Below are positions 5,883 to 6,337 of a stretch of DNA of 6,337 nucleotides, piece by piece. The position numbers were made by a program, and so were the translations under genes. The DNA is from an uncultured Clostridia bacterium (lineage in GTDB: Bacteria; Bacillota; Clostridia; Christensenellales; UBA1242). The stretch is taken from NCBI GenBank assembly GCA_934754445.1, contig CAKVHZ010000031.1, positions 1-6,337 on the forward strand, in the 5' to 3' direction. How positions within the stretch are numbered: position 1 is the first letter of the stretch; the number at the start of each line of letters is the position of its first letter. The notes below the pieces were generated by a model. It made no database searches, was not told the DNA's origin, and worked only from the letters and a program-made list of their open reading frames with translations.

Positions 5883-6122
5883 ATTTTGATTAAGAAAAAA
5901 ACAACAATAAACATCAATACTTAGTTAGTAAGTTAGTTAGTTTTATTGCGTTTTTATAAACAAAAAAGGCGATTAATTATTAAATAAAAATAATTATTAT
6001 CTAACATACGAGCAATGAATAAAAAAAGAGTTGTTATTCAACTTCATTTCTCTGGCATAGCAATAACCAGTCTAACTAAAACTATTATTGTGCTTTTTCT
6101 AATAAAAAAAGTGGAGAAAAAT
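5883..6122. other. AT-rich spacer without a convincing gene
   Basis: About 240 bp after the M20 gene. No clear intrinsic terminator for that gene is seen on the plus strand. The stretch holds an all-A/T hairpin (TAATTATT 5974-5981 with AATAATTA 5989-5996), a TTAG tandem tract and a small hairpin AGTTG/CAACT near 6029-6043. A 40-codon plus-strand frame starts at 6015 but lacks a ribosome binding site. It could be the decayed interior of an element or an ordinary convergent spacer between the plus-strand M20 gene and the minus-strand tRNA. Confidence 0.5.
5921..5940. repeat. Short TTAG tandem tract
   Basis: Five consecutive four-base units: TTAG TTAG TAAG TTAG TTAG, with one changed base in the middle unit. 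It lies in the non-coding spacer after the M20 gene. Probably a slippage-prone microsatellite with no evident function. Confidence 0.6.
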
Positions 6123-6156
6123 AAAAAACCTAACTGAACTTAAATGTTCAGTTAGG
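6123..6156 (-). terminator. Intrinsic terminator, minus strand (outer, behind the duplicated tRNA end)
   Basis: A perfect 11-bp stem, CCTAACTGAAC (6129-6139) with GTTCAGTTAGG (6146-6156), around TTAAAT. The A-run at 6123-6128 becomes a T-run when read on the minus strand, so it terminates leftward transcripts. There is no T-run on the plus-strand side. It sits seven bases beyond the second copy of the tRNA 3' end and may be the original terminator of the tRNA-Ile gene. Confidence 0.88.
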
Positions 6157-6163
6157 TCCAGTG

Positions 6164-6180
6164 TGGTTGGGATAAATGGA
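6164..6180 (-). repeat. Duplicate of the tRNA-Ile 3' end (17 bp), putative att-type scar
   Basis: TGGTTGGGATAAATGGA here is identical to 6265-6281, the 3' end of the tRNA-Ile gene including CCA, discriminator, acceptor strand and the first bases of the T-arm. The match stops at 6181 versus 6282, and the T-loop is absent here, so this is not a second tRNA gene. Integrases commonly leave such a copy of the tRNA 3' end at the far side of an inserted element. Confidence 0.75.
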
Positions 6181-6232
6181 GAACTATTAACTTGATTGCT
6201 TACACAACTCTCGTTGTTAGAGGCAAAAATCA

Positions 6233-6262
6233 ATAAAAAAATGGAGTTTTGTTCTCCATTTC
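6233..6262 (-). terminator. Intrinsic terminator of the tRNA-Ile transcript, minus strand
   Basis: Stem AAATGGAG...CTCCATTT read on either strand: plus-strand ATGGAG (6241-6246) pairs with CTCCAT (6254-6259), extended by two A-T pairs, around a seven-base loop. On the minus strand the stem is followed by a T-run (plus-strand A-run up to 6240). It begins within five bases of the tRNA CCA end, a normal place for a tRNA terminator. Confidence 0.85.
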
Positions 6263-6264
6263 TC

Positions 6265-6281
6265 TGGTTGGGATAAATGGA
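6265..6281 (-). repeat. tRNA 3'-end copy of the 17-bp direct repeat
   Basis: The partner of the copy at 6164-6180, located inside the functional tRNA-Ile. The two copies are 101 bp apart start to start and flank 84 bp of unrelated sequence. Confidence 0.75.
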
Positions 6282-6337
6282 CTTGAACCATCGACCCCCG
6301 CCTTATCAGAGCGGTGCTCTAACCAACTGAGCTATAT
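6265..6337 (-). tRNA. tRNA-Ile (anticodon GAU), 5' end cut off by the window edge
   Basis: Read on the minus strand, the cloverleaf is nearly complete. It shows the D-arm GCTC/GAGC with loop AGTTGGTTA, and the anticodon stem CCGCT/GGCGG with loop CTGATAA. The anticodon GAT is complementary to plus-strand 6305-6307. The variable loop is GGGTC, and the T-arm is GATGG/CCATT with loop TTCAAGT. The acceptor 3' strand TATCCCA, discriminator A and encoded CCA follow. The first four acceptor bases (expected TGGG) lie beyond the right edge. GAU and the overall sequence fit bacterial tRNA-Ile. Its 3' end is duplicated at 6164-6180 and it is followed by its own terminator. Confidence 0.95.

Noticed and set aside
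5921..5996. TTAG tract and A/T hairpin as a CRISPR or origin-like repeat array
   Set aside because: Units are only four bases with no spacers, and the hairpin is pure A/T; no array structure or DnaA-box cluster is visible.
6015..6137. A 40-codon plus-strand frame (MNKKRVVIQLHF..., with a hydrophobic middle)
   Set aside because: No ribosome binding site, no promoter visible, and it ends inside the stem of the minus-strand terminator; likely chance.
6164..6240. A second, tandem tRNA gene on the minus strand
   Set aside because: Only the 17-bp 3' end matches; no T-loop, anticodon arm or D-arm can be found beyond it.

Overview
The window is very AT-rich DNA from a bacterium, most likely a low-GC Bacillota (Firmicutes) lineage of the Clostridia or an uncultured gut relative. 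The reasons are the strong A/T codon bias, AGGAG-type ribosome binding sites, intrinsic terminators, a textbook TTGACA-17-TATAAT promoter and a typical tRNA-Ile(GAU). Every Trp codon seen is TGG and no TGA interrupts a gene, so the standard bacterial code applies and a Mycoplasma-type code does not. The species cannot be named from the sequence alone.

Left block (1-1892): three tightly packed plus-strand genes. The first is the 3' end of a calcineurin-like metallophosphoesterase that still has its terminal GHFH metal motif. The second overlaps it by one base and looks like a degenerate relative whose metal-binding positions are mostly replaced. The third is a small zinc-ribbon protein. The set reads as one operon, perhaps an active enzyme with an inactive partner.

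Middle block (1930-4529): a secreted SIMPL-domain (DUF541) protein closed by a strong terminator, then a 0.3 kb spacer with hairpins and possible gene debris. After it comes a two-gene operon: a PPP-type metallophosphoesterase (ApaH/PrpE-like) and an ADP-ribosylglycohydrolase.

Right block (4530-6337): a consensus promoter drives a 10-codon leader peptide (MFNSFVLWHF). It is followed by two intrinsic terminators whose strands can re-pair into mutually exclusive structures, and then by an M20 peptidase/deacetylase gene (ArgE/DapE-like). This ribosome-sensed transcription attenuator is the most striking element of the window. Beyond the peptidase lies about 240 bp without a convincing gene. The window ends with a minus-strand tRNA-Ile(GAU), cut off at its 5' end. 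The last 17 bp of the tRNA are repeated about 100 bp further downstream, and each copy is followed by its own minus-strand terminator. This looks like an integration scar or tRNA-end duplication.

The firm calls are the SIMPL, PPP phosphatase, ADP-ribosylglycohydrolase, M20 and tRNA-Ile genes, the leader promoter and the terminators. The pseudoenzyme role, the exact switching logic of the attenuator and the mobile origin of the tRNA-end repeat are inferences.
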